From positions 342,368-406,367 of the forward strand of contig JADLBH010000037.1 in assembly GCA_020847855.1 (NCBI GenBank): a DNA stretch of 64,000 bases. Reading direction: 5' to 3'. Positions 17,634 through 26,499 of the stretch are shown piece by piece. Every line of letters starts with the position of its first letter. Position 1 is the first letter of the stretch. Origin of the DNA: Fimbriimonadaceae bacterium (lineage in GTDB: Bacteria > Armatimonadota > Fimbriimonadia > Fimbriimonadales > Fimbriimonadaceae). The notes beneath the pieces were generated by a model. It did not search any database and was not told the DNA's origin. It worked only from the letters and a program-made list of their open reading frames with translations. A program made the position numbers and the translations under genes.

Positions 17634-18632
17634 ATGGACGCCATCGTTGTCGAAGGGCTCACCAAGCAGTACCCGCGTGCCTCCAGGGATGTGGGCCTCG
17701 CCGCTTCCTTCAAGGCACTGTTCCAGCGGAACCGGGACTTCGTCACGGCCCTTCAGGACGCTGACTTCAGGATCGGGGCAGGGGAAATCGTTGGGTTTCT
17801 TGGCCCGAACGGCGCGGGTAAGACCACTACGCTCAAGATGCTTGCCGGCATCATGGCCCCTACGTCGGGCACAGCAAGCGTGCTAGGTTACACGCCGTTC
17901 GATCGCGACCCCAGGTTCCTCTCCCAGATCGCGCTTGTCATGGGAAACCGACAGCAGCTATGGTGGGACCTCCCCGCTCAAGAGAGCTTTTCCGTGCTCG
18001 GCGACCTCTACGACGTGCCGCCAAACGACCTTAGGGCACGACTCCACCGTTTGGTGGACGGACTCGGCCTCCAGGACAAGGTCACCGTCCCCGTCCGACG
18101 ACTGAGCTTGGGAGAGCGGATGAAGTGCGAGCTCGTCGCCGCCCTCTTGCACAAGCCCAAGGTGCTGTTCCTCGACGAACCCACCATAGGGTTGGACATC
18201 GTGAGCCAGGAGCGGATTCGCGAGTTCGTGGCCGATCTCAACCGCGAAGAGGGCTGCACCGTGCTGCTCACGAGCCACTACATGCGTGACGTCCAGGAGC
18301 TCTGCGAGCGCGTGATCGTGGTCGGCGACGGGCGGATCGGGTTCGACGGCAAGCTCCGGGACGTGGCGGCGCGAGTGGGGGCGACCAAGCGGGTCAAGGT
18401 CACGTTCGAGCACGCCATCGAGGGGAACGACCTCGTGGAGTACGGGGCTCTCGCCAGCCAGGACGGCCACACCGTCGAACTCGACATATCGGCGGACTCG
18501 GCGCCTCAAGTCGCCAGTTCCCTCCTCAATCGATTCGCCGTGCAGGACATCACGATCGAGGACCCGCCCATCGAAGAGGTCGTAAAGCGACTCTTCGAGG
18601 CTGGCACGGGTACCCGAGAACCCGACCGGTAG
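17634..18632 (+). CDS. ABC-2 type transporter ATP-binding protein without adjacent permease
   Basis: ATPase subunit of an ABC-2 exporter. The N-terminus MDAIVVEGLTKQYP and a roughly 20-residue insertion before the core (SRDVGLAASFKALFQRNRDFV) place it in the NatA-like/DUF4162-tailed group. Walker A is GPNGAGKTTT (about residues 59-68), the signature is RRLSLGERMKCELVAALL, Walker B is VLFLDEPTIGLD, and the switch histidine is in LLTSHYMRDV. The C-terminal 80 residues form the accessory domain. Its usual partner, a six-helix permease (often two genes), should follow, but valS comes next. The permease must be elsewhere or lost. Confidence 0.9.
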   Translation: MDAIVVEGLTKQYPRASRDVGLAASFKALFQRNRDFVTALQDADFRIGAGEIVGFLGPNGAGKTTTLKMLAGIMAPTSGTASVLGYTPFDRDPRFLSQIALVMGNRQQLWWDLPAQESFSVLGDLYDVPPNDLRARLHRLVDGLGLQDKVTVPVRRLSLGERMKCELVAALLHKPKVLFLDEPTIGLDIVSQERIREFVADLNREEGCTVLLTSHYMRDVQELCERVIVVGDGRIGFDGKLRDVAARVGATKRVKVTFEHAIEGNDLVEYGALASQDGHTVELDISADSAPQVASSLLNRFAVQDITIEDPPIEEVVKRLFEAGTGTREPDR

Positions 18633-18665
18633 ACTGATCCTGGTCTTTCGAGACAGGAAAGAGAC

Positions 18666-21266
18666 ATGTCGGGACAAGAAATCGCGACGCGCTACGATGC
18701 GTCGCAGGTCGAGCAGAAGTGGTACCAAGCGTGGGAAGAAGCGGGATGCTTCCAACCGGGCGAGCCAGACGATAGACCGGTTTTCTCCATCACCATCCCG
18801 CCGCCCAACGTGACGGGCTCGCTCCACATGGGGCATGCCCTTTGCTATGGCCTCCAAGACATGCTCGCGAGATTCAAGCGCCTCACCGGCCACCGAGTCT
18901 TGGTGCTCCCCGGCCAAGACCATGCCGGGATCGCGACCCAGAGCGTGGTGGAGAAGCTGCTGCGAAGCGAGGGCACGAGCGGGGCACAGATCGGAAGGGA
19001 GAAGTTCCTGGAAAGGGCGTGGCAGTGGCGTAGGGAAAGCGGCGACACGATCTTGGGGCAGTTCCGCAGGCTCGGTTGTAGCTTCGACTGGACGCGGGAG
19101 AGGTTCACGCTCGACGACCACTATGCGGACGCCGTTCTCCGGGTCTTTGTAGACTGGTTCGACCGTGGGCTGATCTATCGCGGGCTTCGCGTCGTGAACT
19201 GGGATCCCGTGCTCATGACCAGCGTGAGCGACATCGAGACCGAGCGCAAAGTCGTCAAGGGGAAGCTCTATCGCGTCCGATACCCCTTCGCGGACGGGAG
19301 CGGGCACGTCGTCGTGGCGACAACGCGGCCTGAGACCATGCTGGGGGACGTCGCGGTAGCGGTCAACCCCTCCGACCCCCGATACAAGGACCATGTTGGA
19401 AAGTCTCTCCAGCTACCCTTGGTTGGTCGCGAGATCCCCCTCATCGCTGATCACCATCCCGACCCCGAGTTCGGTACCGGTGCCGTCAAGGTCACCCCAG
19501 GGCACGATGCCGATGACTTCGAGATTGGGCAACGGCACTCCCTCGAAACCTTGATCGTGCTCGACGATCGGGCGAGGGTGGTCGAAGGCTACGAGCCGTA
19601 TTCCGGGCTCGACCGCGCCGAGGCGCGCAAGCGGATCGTTGCCGACCTGCAGGAGCAAGGCTACTTGGAGGGGGAGGACGCCCATGAGATCGCCCTGGTG
19701 GTGAGCTCTCGGAGTGGGGAAGCGACCGAGCCCTTGGCGAGCGAGCAGTGGTTCGTCCGGCAAACCGAACTGGCCGCACCCGCGATCGAGGCCGTGAAAT
19801 CGGGCCAGATTCGGTTCTTCCCCGAAAGGTACTCAGGGATCTACTTGGAGTGGCTCGAAAACATCCGGGACTGGTGTGTCAGCCGGCAACTCTGGTGGGG
19901 ACACCAGATCCCGGTCTACTACGCTGAAGACGGAAGCGTCGTGGCGGCAACGAGCTGGGAAGAGGCCGAGGTGAAGTCAGGAAAGAGAATCGCTCGCCAA
20001 GACACCGATGTCCTCGACACATGGTTTAGCAGCGGGCTGTGGCCGTTCGCAACCTTAGGATGGCCCGAGGAGACCAGCGACCTCCAAGAGTTCTTTCCCA
20101 CCTCCGTCCTCGTGACCTCCCGCGACATCATCTACCTTTGGGTGGCCCGCATGGCGATGGCCTCGCTCGATGCCACGGGCAAGATCCCGTTCCACGAGGT
20201 CTATGTCTACGCGACCGTGCTCACCGAGGACGGGAAACGAATGAGCAAGAGCCTGGGAACAGGCGTTGACCCCATGAACGTGATCCAGGAGAAGGGTGCC
20301 GACGCGCTTCGCTTCACCCTTTTCAGCCAGACCGGAGAGAACCAGGACATCCGCTATCTGGAGCGCCGCACCGTGGATGCGCGGAACTTCGCGAACAAGG
20401 TCTGGAACGCGAGCCGGTTCGTGGCGCAGAACCTCGCCGGGTTCGACGGCGCTCAGCCTGCCGAGCTCGGCGAGATGGATCGTTGGCTGCTCAGCCGCCT
20501 CGCCCAGGCTATCCAGGAGGTGAGGGCCGCTTACGAGGGCTATGATCCTCAGACCGCGTGTAGCGCGCTCTACCGGTTCTTCTGGTCGGACCTCTGCGAC
20601 TGGTACATCGAGGTCAGCAAGGGCAGGCTCGCCGACGAAGCGACGCGCCATGCGCCGCAATGGGTGCTCGAGACCGCTCTTCGGGCCTTCCTCGTCATGC
20701 TCCACCCAATCATGCCGCACTTGACGGAGGAAGCGGCCTCGCTCATGCCGCGATCGCAGGGCATGATCGCGAACTCGTCCTGGCCGGAGGTTCGGCCAGC
20801 TTGGAACGACCCCCAGCTGGAAGCGCGCGTGGAGCGGTGGCTTGACGCGGTTCGCACTGTTCGCGCAATGCGTGCCGAAATGCAAGTGACGCCCGGAAAG
20901 CGCCTACCTGAGCTCTACTTTGAAGGGGACCTGGAAGGTGGCGAGACCGTAATCGGCTCGCAAGCGTGGTTCGACGCCGTCGTCCCTGGGCGCCCGACTG
21001 GACGCTTTGTCTCTACCACAAGCTTTGGCTCTGATTTCCACCTTTTGGTGGGCGACTTGGTGGACAGTGAGAAGGAGGCGGCGCGGCTCGCCAAGCGCCT
21101 CGAGGCCCTGGTGGACGAGGCGGAGAAGCTCGAAGCGCGTGTTTCCAATGAGGACTTTGTCGCAAGGGCGAAGCCGGAGATCGTGGAGCGCGAACGCCTT
21201 GCTTTGGCCGATCGCAAGGCGGAGATCGAGAAAGTTCGAACCTGGCTGAGCGTGTTCAGCCGCTGA
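18666..21266 (+). CDS. valS: Valyl-tRNA synthetase
   Basis: Class I aminoacyl-tRNA synthetase that charges tRNA-Val and edits threonine. The HIGH motif is PPPNVTGSLHMGHAL (about residues 45-59) and the KMSKS motif is GKRMSKSLGTGVDP (about 523-536). The CP1 editing domain is recognisable (VVATTRPETMLGDVAVAVNP, GTGAVKVTPGHD). The C-terminal coiled coil is short but present (about 800-866, EKEAARLAKRLEALVDEAEKLEARV), as in normal ValS. GAAAGAG precedes the ATG. The last bases overlap the convergent comEC gene by 11 bases. Confidence 0.97.
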   Translation: MSGQEIATRYDASQVEQKWYQAWEEAGCFQPGEPDDRPVFSITIPPPNVTGSLHMGHALCYGLQDMLARFKRLTGHRVLVLPGQDHAGIATQSVVEKLLRSEGTSGAQIGREKFLERAWQWRRESGDTILGQFRRLGCSFDWTRERFTLDDHYADAVLRVFVDWFDRGLIYRGLRVVNWDPVLMTSVSDIETERKVVKGKLYRVRYPFADGSGHVVVATTRPETMLGDVAVAVNPSDPRYKDHVGKSLQLPLVGREIPLIADHHPDPEFGTGAVKVTPGHDADDFEIGQRHSLETLIVLDDRARVVEGYEPYSGLDRAEARKRIVADLQEQGYLEGEDAHEIALVVSSRSGEATEPLASEQWFVRQTELAAPAIEAVKSGQIRFFPERYSGIYLEWLENIRDWCVSRQLWWGHQIPVYYAEDGSVVAATSWEEAEVKSGKRIARQDTDVLDTWFSSGLWPFATLGWPEETSDLQEFFPTSVLVTSRDIIYLWVARMAMASLDATGKIPFHEVYVYATVLTEDGKRMSKSLGTGVDPMNVIQEKGADALRFTLFSQTGENQDIRYLERRTVDARNFANKVWNASRFVAQNLAGFDGAQPAELGEMDRWLLSRLAQAIQEVRAAYEGYDPQTACSALYRFFWSDLCDWYIEVSKGRLADEATRHAPQWVLETALRAFLVMLHPIMPHLTEEAASLMPRSQGMIANSSWPEVRPAWNDPQLEARVERWLDAVRTVRAMRAEMQVTPGKRLPELYFEGDLEGGETVIGSQAWFDAVVPGRPTGRFVSTTSFGSDFHLLVGDLVDSEKEAARLAKRLEALVDEAEKLEARVSNEDFVARAKPEIVERERLALADRKAEIEKVRTWLSVFSR

Positions 21267-22635
21267 CTGGGCGGAGCCTCGGGCGCCACAAGAGGCCCAG
21301 CAGGACATAGATCAGCACGATCAGCCACTCTTGGGGCCGCGGGGTCTCGATGACGCTCCAGGGGAGCGCTGCGGTGCGGGTCACCACCAGCAGGATCCAG
21401 CCTGCCATGGGCTCCACCACGAGCTTGAGCAGACCGACCGACACTCCCAACCATAAGGTGGATACGCTCCACGCCGCCAGGCTCGCGACCACTGCGATCG
21501 CCACCGGGATCGCGATGAGGGCGTTGCTCAATGGGCCGACCAGGCTCACCGCCCCGAAATGGTAGGCGAGGAGGGGTGCCGAAGCGATGGTGGCCACGGC
21601 GCTCACTTGGGCCACCGCGAGCACAGGTCGTGCGACGTACTCGATCAAGGACTTCGCCCCACCGCCCAGCCTTGGGGCGAAGAGCACGAGCGCGGCCGTC
21701 GCGACATAGGAGAGCTGAAACCCGACATCGTCCATCGAGGACGGGCTCCACGCCAAGTACCCAAGACCGGAGGCAGCGATCGCCGAGGCACCGTCCGGCT
21801 CGCGTTGAAAGAGGTACGCGGCGAGGCCGATCCCCACCATCGCTACCGCTCGCACCATGGGCGGCCTGAACCCCGCCGCGGCCGAGTAGAGGATCAAGAC
21901 CAGCAGGAGCACGAGAAGTTTCAGCGGGCGAGCCAGGGGAACCTGATAGAGCGCGAAGGCCAAAGCGGTCGCCACGATCACGACGTGGAGCCCCGAGGTG
22001 CTCACGATGTGAACCGTGCCGCTTCGGCGAAGCTCCTCGTATTCCACCGGCGATATCCCAGAGGTGACGTTGAAGCACAGGGCGTTGACGATTCCGTTCG
22101 TCTCCGGTCTGCCATAGCTCGACGTGAGTCCGAGGAAGGAGTCCCTCAGGCGATCGCCCATGGCCCAGAGCCACGGCCCCTTCCGAACCCGCTCGATCGG
22201 TCGGGTAGGGCGAAGGATCGCCACGCCGCCCTGGGTGGAGAGCCGCGCTTGCTGGAAGGGCAATACTTCCGCTTGGAAGCGGATCTCGTCGCCCATCGAG
22301 AACCCCTCGTCCCGGCCCAGCCAGATCAGATATCTCCTCGTGCCAGATTCCACGATGGCGGAGTAGCCCTGAGAGGTCGGGCGGGCGGAGGTGAGCATCG
22401 TGGCCGTGCCCTCCAAGGTGCCCCCAGGCACGGTCACCATGGGCTCGACGGTGGGCCGGAGCCCTACCCCTAAGAGAAGCCCGACCGCCAGGGCGACCCA
22501 TGCCTTCGCCCGGTTCAGGAACGGGGCCAAGGCGACGACGTAGAACACGTTCGCCGGAGCGTGGGTGGAAGCGAGCCCACAAAGCATCGCGAGGAACGCG
22601 ATGACGAGGGGCCGCTCAGAGAGCTCTCGCCGCAT
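21256..22635 (-). CDS. comEC: ComEC/Rec2-family DNA uptake channel, lacking the metallo-beta-lactamase domain
   Basis: Membrane channel for uptake of single-stranded DNA in natural transformation. The 459-residue product has an N-terminal membrane pair, a soluble DUF4131/OB-like region (about 75-165) and the Competence domain with many helices (about 185-455), including HIVSTSGLHVVIV and AAAGFRPPMVRAV, both strongly characteristic. Full-length ComEC has a further C-terminal metallo-beta-lactamase nuclease domain of roughly 250 residues. Here the protein ends after the membrane core with KNWRPRL-type residues and a normal stop, and valS lies beyond it. Short ComECs without that domain exist, with the nuclease encoded elsewhere. 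The start overlaps the end of the dciA-like gene by 20 bases. Confidence 0.88.
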   Translation of the reverse strand: MRRELSERPLVIAFLAMLCGLASTHAPANVFYVVALAPFLNRAKAWVALAVGLLLGVGLRPTVEPMVTVPGGTLEGTATMLTSARPTSQGYSAIVESGTRRYLIWLGRDEGFSMGDEIRFQAEVLPFQQARLSTQGGVAILRPTRPIERVRKGPWLWAMGDRLRDSFLGLTSSYGRPETNGIVNALCFNVTSGISPVEYEELRRSGTVHIVSTSGLHVVIVATALAFALYQVPLARPLKLLVLLLVLILYSAAAGFRPPMVRAVAMVGIGLAAYLFQREPDGASAIAASGLGYLAWSPSSMDDVGFQLSYVATAALVLFAPRLGGGAKSLIEYVARPVLAVAQVSAVATIASAPLLAYHFGAVSLVGPLSNALIAIPVAIAVVASLAAWSVSTLWLGVSVGLLKLVVEPMAGWILLVVTRTAALPWSVIETPRPQEWLIVLIYVLLGLLWRPRLRPVSG

Positions 22636-22948
22636 CCGCGCCCTTCCGAACCGAACCGCAGTCGGCCTGGATCGTGACCCGGAGCTCTTGGAAGAGGCCG
22701 CGCTCGCCCGCTGCTTCGTTCAGCCGTTGAAGGATGCTCTCGCGGCGCAGCCTGATCTCTTGGGCCCAGACCGACGTGGTCACGGCGACCCAAAGGGTCC
22801 CGTGGTCGAAGCGGTCGGGAGCGGACCTCGCGGCGAGGATCTGACCCACCACCGACTCCCACCTTCTCGCTACGCGGAGGGCACGCGCCGCTCGAAGCAC
22901 GTCCGAGCGACCCAAAGCCTCGGGCAAGACCTCCGAAAGTTGCCTCAT
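22616..22948 (-). CDS. dciA: DUF721/DciA-like helicase loader
   Basis: A 110-residue DUF721-family protein. I start at ATG 22948 (MRQLSEVLPEALGRS), which overlaps the recF stop (ATGA); the 324-residue ORF in the track extends antisense through recF. The DciA-type core ALRVARRWESVVGQILAARSAP and the downstream GTLWVAVTTSVWAQEIRLRRESILQRLNE are the usual DUF721 pattern, with the conserved tryptophan. Family knowledge: DciA recruits the replicative helicase DnaB at the origin, and recF-DUF721 next to each other is common near oriC, for example in actinobacteria. Confidence 0.82.
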   Translation of the reverse strand: MRQLSEVLPEALGRSDVLRAARALRVARRWESVVGQILAARSAPDRFDHGTLWVAVTTSVWAQEIRLRRESILQRLNEAAGERGLFQELRVTIQADCGSVRKGADAARAL

Positions 22949-24051
22949 CGTGCTACCACCGTGCCGGAAGTTACCTCGAACGTCGCCGCTTCGCTCGCGA
23001 TCCGCGCTCCAGCCTGGCTGACTTCTGTACAGGTTACGAACACTTGTCCTCCACGTTCGTGGACAAGGCCGACGAGCGAGCCACGACGGTGGGAGTCCAG
23101 ATCCGAGAACACGTCGTCGAGCAAGAGGATCGGCCGCGCGCTCAGCTGCTGAGCGATCAGCTCGAGCACGGCCAGCTTGAGGGCGACCACGATCGTTCGC
23201 TTTTGCCCTTGGCTGGCAAAGTCGCGAGCGTCTTTCTCCTGGATCAGCACGGCAAGCTCGTCCCGGTGCGGACCGGTGCCGGTGCTGCCCCTCTCGCGAT
23301 CGGTTGACCGGGAAGATGCGAGGCGGTCGGCGATCTCGTCTGCCGAGCCAGCATCGTCTTTCACCTGAGAACGAATCGTGACCGCCTCCGATCCGCCTAG
23401 ATCGAGATAAGCGGCGCGGAAGCACGGCTCGAGGCTCGCCACCCATTCTGTCCGCCTCGCCCGGATCGCCTCGCCGTGCAGGGCAAGTTGCTCCTCCCAT
23501 GGCTCGAAGGTAGCTTCGGGCACGTGTTCCTCCCTCCAGAGGCGGAGCAGGGAGTTTCGTTGCTGGAGGGCCCGCTTGTAATCGGCGCACACCTTCACGA
23601 AGCTCGGGTGCAATTGCGAGGACTCAGAGTCCAGGAAGTGGCGTCGCTCTTCGGGCTCGCCCTCCAGGAGAAGGAGGCTCTCCGAGGTGAAACACACACA
23701 CGGGGCCTTGCCAAGGAGGTCGCTCGCCCGGCGTAGCGCCGAGCCGTTCAGGGTGAGCGTCTTCCGGCCTGACGCAGGCAGGTTCGCCTCGACCTCTTGG
23801 CCGTACGGTTCGAACTGGGTGCCCACCACGGCACACTCCGCCCCGTGCATGACCGCTTGGGCCTCTCTCCGACCTCGGATCAGTCTGCCCGTAGTCGTCA
23901 GGTGCACTGCCTCGATCAGGTTTGTCTTGCCTTGCCCGTTCGGCCCGACCACGAGGTTAACTCCCTCTCCGAAGCCGACCTCCGCGTGCCGATAGTTCCG
24001 AAAGCTATGGAGTCGGACCCTCGTCGCTCGAAAGCTCGGTCGGTTTCCCAC
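22945..24051 (-). CDS. recF: DNA replication and repair protein RecF
   Basis: SMC-like ATPase that binds gapped DNA and, with RecO and RecR, loads RecA. Signature elements are VRLHSFRNYRHAEVGFGEGVN (about residues 12-32), Walker A VVGPNGQGKTNLIEAV (about 34-49), the ABC-like signature FASQGQKRTIVVALKLA (about 287-303) and Walker B ILLLDDVFSDLD (about 314-325). Length 368 is normal. It is the first gene of a leftward recF-dciA-comEC run with overlapping junctions. dnaA and dnaN, its usual upstream partners, are not present; instead an A+T-rich intergenic region with DnaA-box-like words lies upstream. Confidence 0.95.
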   Translation of the reverse strand: MGNRPSFRATRVRLHSFRNYRHAEVGFGEGVNLVVGPNGQGKTNLIEAVHLTTTGRLIRGRREAQAVMHGAECAVVGTQFEPYGQEVEANLPASGRKTLTLNGSALRRASDLLGKAPCVCFTSESLLLLEGEPEERRHFLDSESSQLHPSFVKVCADYKRALQQRNSLLRLWREEHVPEATFEPWEEQLALHGEAIRARRTEWVASLEPCFRAAYLDLGGSEAVTIRSQVKDDAGSADEIADRLASSRSTDRERGSTGTGPHRDELAVLIQEKDARDFASQGQKRTIVVALKLAVLELIAQQLSARPILLLDDVFSDLDSHRRGSLVGLVHERGGQVFVTCTEVSQAGARIASEAATFEVTSGTVVAR

Positions 24052-24300
24052 GCCTTCTATAAGAACAACCTCGAAGAATAGAAAAGTCTGTTACTACTGT
24101 TAGGGGGCGCTACGATTGTGGAAAACATGGAGGGCAAGGTAAGGGCGTACGCAAAATCAAGTTCAAATCGCACCATGTGACAATGTGGAAAACAATGTGT
24201 ATGAGTGCAGGGATAGGCCCCGAACTTACCCCCAGCGCGAAGCCTGCGATCGCAATTTCTTCGTTTTCCGCCACCTTTCACAGCAGGTTGTGAATAAGGC
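24052..24300. other. Candidate replication origin or DnaA-regulated region
   Basis: Intergenic stretch between recF and the RDD gene, clearly richer in A and T than its surroundings. It contains two exact TGTGGAAAA words (24117-24125 and 24184-24192; reverse complement TTTTCCACA, a known DnaA-box form in cyanobacteria), one TGTGAATAA (24290-24298; TTATTCACA, matching TTATNCACA) and weaker relatives TGTGACAAT (24176) and TGTGTATGA (24196), all in the same orientation. The last box lies inside the 3' end of the RDD gene. The flanking recF-dciA genes fit an origin neighbourhood. Whether it is the origin itself cannot be shown from this window. Confidence 0.45.
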
Positions 24301-25024
24301 CGTACTTCATGACGACGGCCTCCATGTGGTAGATGGGGTGGACGTTGGGTGCAGGTTCGATGGCGTGAGCTTGTGCAAACGGCCTCCAAATCTCATGGAT
24401 GCCTTTGGCCTGGGTTTCCGGGAGCAGGTCAGGGAAACGGTCGCAAAGCCTCTTGAGCGCAAAGTATTCGGGCATCGTCATTCGATCGAGCGGCGGCAAG
24501 GTGTGCTCGATGGGATGAATCCCGGCGTGGTGCGGGGCCGGGACGAACCCGGAAGGTATCCCAGAGTCGGCGATGACCAGAGTGCCCGCCACAATGTCGC
24601 CAAGGCGCTGCCCCCGTGGGTTCGCCAAGATCACCCCGATGCCGAGGGCGTAGCCGATCGGGAGCATGTCCACGATCCTGAGTAGGTTCCGATAGGTTGC
24701 CGCCAGGAGGGTGGGAGGGGTGCCGTCCACCATGACCGTGCGCAGCCCGAGAGAGGTCTTCCCGATGGTTCTCCCTTGCCACAGCCACTCTTGGAGGACG
24801 AAGTACGCCACTAGGGTGGTCACGGCGAAGAGCCCTTCCACGGCAGAGCCCGCATCTGGCCCCGCGATCGCCGAGAAAGGCGCGGCGAGCAGCCCCGCGA
24901 CCCCACTGCAGGCAATCGCCAGGAAGCCGTCTATCGCATGGGCACCGACTCGGATCGGCAACGGGGCGAAGCGACGAACGACCACGACTTTCTCCGGCGT
25001 GAGGACGAAGTAGCTGCCTTGCAC
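24278..25024 (-). CDS. RDD-family membrane protein
   Basis: A 248-residue integral membrane protein. The RDD pattern is present: PLPIRVGAHAIDGFLAIA (about residues 22-39, the R and D of the name), WLWQGRTIGKTSLGLRTV (about 80-97) and a later NLLRIVDMLPIGYALGI (about 113-129), with three or four helices. The last 85 residues are soluble and unassigned (TLPPLDRMTMPEYFALKRLCDRFPDLLPETQAKGIHEIW). The function of RDD proteins is mostly unclear; some are Na+/H+ transporters. It is divergent from a DUF58 gene, and RDD-DUF58 neighbours are common in MoxR-type clusters. Confidence 0.85.
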   Translation of the reverse strand: MQGSYFVLTPEKVVVVRRFAPLPIRVGAHAIDGFLAIACSGVAGLLAAPFSAIAGPDAGSAVEGLFAVTTLVAYFVLQEWLWQGRTIGKTSLGLRTVMVDGTPPTLLAATYRNLLRIVDMLPIGYALGIGVILANPRGQRLGDIVAGTLVIADSGIPSGFVPAPHHAGIHPIEHTLPPLDRMTMPEYFALKRLCDRFPDLLPETQAKGIHEIWRPFAQAHAIEPAPNVHPIYHMEAVVMKYGLIHNLL

Positions 25025-25043
25025 CCGTGTATGCTACCAAGCG

Positions 25044-26360
25044 ATGAAGGCGGTGTGGGCTCCCTCTGCCAAGGCTTGGTGGCTTGCTGCGGCCGGTCTC
25101 GGCCTAGCCGCAGGAGGGGCTGTGCTGCCGGGACTGGAGCGGTGGCTCCTTCCCTACGATCTTGGGCTGATCGCCGTGGTGGCGGGATCTGGGATCGTCG
25201 GTGCCCGCTCTAGGCGGATCGTGGTTCGGAGGTCTCATCGCGAGAGCCTCGCGGCAAGGGCGCAGAACCCGGTCACCCTGACCCTGGAGAACCAAGGCCG
25301 CCACCCCATCAAAGTACAGGTTTTCGACGAGGAGTTAGAAGGATCCGAGACGAACGGGAACGAGGCGAGTGTCGAGCTCCCCGCGGGTGCCCAGCGCGAG
25401 ATCGAGTACACCGTGCTCCCCACGCGCCGGGGTGCCCAGGAGTTCGCGGGCACGTGCCTGCGCTTTCTCGCCCCGCTTGGACTTGCTCGGGTTGTGCAGA
25501 CCTTGGACAATGCCAGCACCGTGCGCGTCGTGCCCAACGTTCGACCGTTGCGCGACTTCGAGCTCTTGAAGCGCAAGGGGCACCTCGCCTCGCTAGGCGT
25601 CCGGAAGGCCCTGGGCAAAGGGACAGGGATGGAGTTCGTCAGCTTGCGTGACTACAACGAGGACGACGTCCGGCTCATGCACTGGGGGGCGACGGCCCGG
25701 CGCGGCCGGCTCGTCGTGAAGGAGCTCGAGCCAGAGCGGAACCAAGCGGTCGTTGCTTGCCTCGACTTGGGCCGCCACATGCTGGGAGAGGTGGAAGGGG
25801 TGCGCAAACTGGAGCACATGCTCGATGCCGCGGTCTTCCTTCTCCATGCAGCGTCACGCCAGGGCGACTTGACCGGCGTGCTCGCGTTCGACGAGGACGT
25901 CCGTGCGTTTGTCGCCCCGCAGAAAGGGCGCACCCATGCTGCACTTGTTGCCGACAGCATCTACGATTTGGAGCCCGTGGCGACCCAGCCGCACTATCGG
26001 GCCGCGGTCGCGCACTTCGGGCGGCACTGGCGTCGTCGCGCGCTCATCGTGCTGTTCTCAGACGCAGAGGACGCCGACCAGGCCCGAGAGCTGGCAATCG
26101 CGTTCGCCCCGCTACGGCGTCGTCACCTCGTCGTGGTGGTCCGGGTCACCGATCCGGGTCAAGCAGCCACGCTCGGAGCCGTGACAAGCGAGGCAGGGAT
26201 GTTGCGGACAGCGGCCGAGGTATGGAACCAGGACGAGCGGGACGCCGCGGGAGCGATCCTACGTAACGCTGGGTTCGAGTGCATCGAGGCCCATCCGAGC
26301 AACCTCGCCGGGGCCCTGGTTTCCGCCTATCTGCGATTCAAGGATCGAGCCCGAATCTGA
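25044..26360 (+). CDS. DUF58 domain protein (MoxR-associated)
   Basis: A 438-residue membrane-anchored protein. Two N-terminal hydrophobic stretches (about 8-27 and 31-50) precede a beta-rich domain (60-160), then the DUF58 core FVSLRDYNEDDVRLMHWGATARRGRLVVKELEPERNQAVVACLDLG (about 195-240; the RxYxxGDxxRxIxW region appears as RDYNEDDVRLMHW). A von Willebrand A-like fold follows (LIVLFSDAEDADQARELAIAF). Proteins of this kind act with MoxR ATPases in metal-cofactor or envelope maturation. No MoxR gene lies next to it here. The start is ATG 25044, 19 bases from the divergent RDD start. Confidence 0.85.
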   Translation: MKAVWAPSAKAWWLAAAGLGLAAGGAVLPGLERWLLPYDLGLIAVVAGSGIVGARSRRIVVRRSHRESLAARAQNPVTLTLENQGRHPIKVQVFDEELEGSETNGNEASVELPAGAQREIEYTVLPTRRGAQEFAGTCLRFLAPLGLARVVQTLDNASTVRVVPNVRPLRDFELLKRKGHLASLGVRKALGKGTGMEFVSLRDYNEDDVRLMHWGATARRGRLVVKELEPERNQAVVACLDLGRHMLGEVEGVRKLEHMLDAAVFLLHAASRQGDLTGVLAFDEDVRAFVAPQKGRTHAALVADSIYDLEPVATQPHYRAAVAHFGRHWRRRALIVLFSDAEDADQARELAIAFAPLRRRHLVVVVRVTDPGQAATLGAVTSEAGMLRTAAEVWNQDERDAAGAILRNAGFECIEAHPSNLAGALVSAYLRFKDRARI

Positions 26361-26374
26361 ACGAGAACAGGTTC

Positions 26375-26424
26375 GGGAGGGGCGATCACCGCCAAGGGGA
26401 GAGCTAACGCGGAGTCGCCCTCCC
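26375..26424 (+). terminator. Possible terminator-like inverted repeat after the DUF58 gene
   Basis: GGGAGGGGCGA (26375-26385) pairs with TCGCCCTCCC (26415-26424) except for one bulged G, with a 29-base loop. There is only a weak T-containing tract after it (GTTGTTCTT), so a terminator is possible but not certain. The 139-base gap around it holds no gene. Confidence 0.35.
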
Positions 26425-26499
26425 ACCGTTGTTCTTGGCACAGACGTGAGTGTTCCTTAGGGTTGCCTGGAAAAATGCCATGGCGGGTACTGTTTCGGC

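Noticed and set aside
16052-17746. 564-residue leftward ORF over the PKD and cdsA genes
   Set aside because: Antisense to well-supported genes, with no domain-like sequence. The same holds for 17958..19394, 5725..7260, 47389..48888 and 52507..54069.
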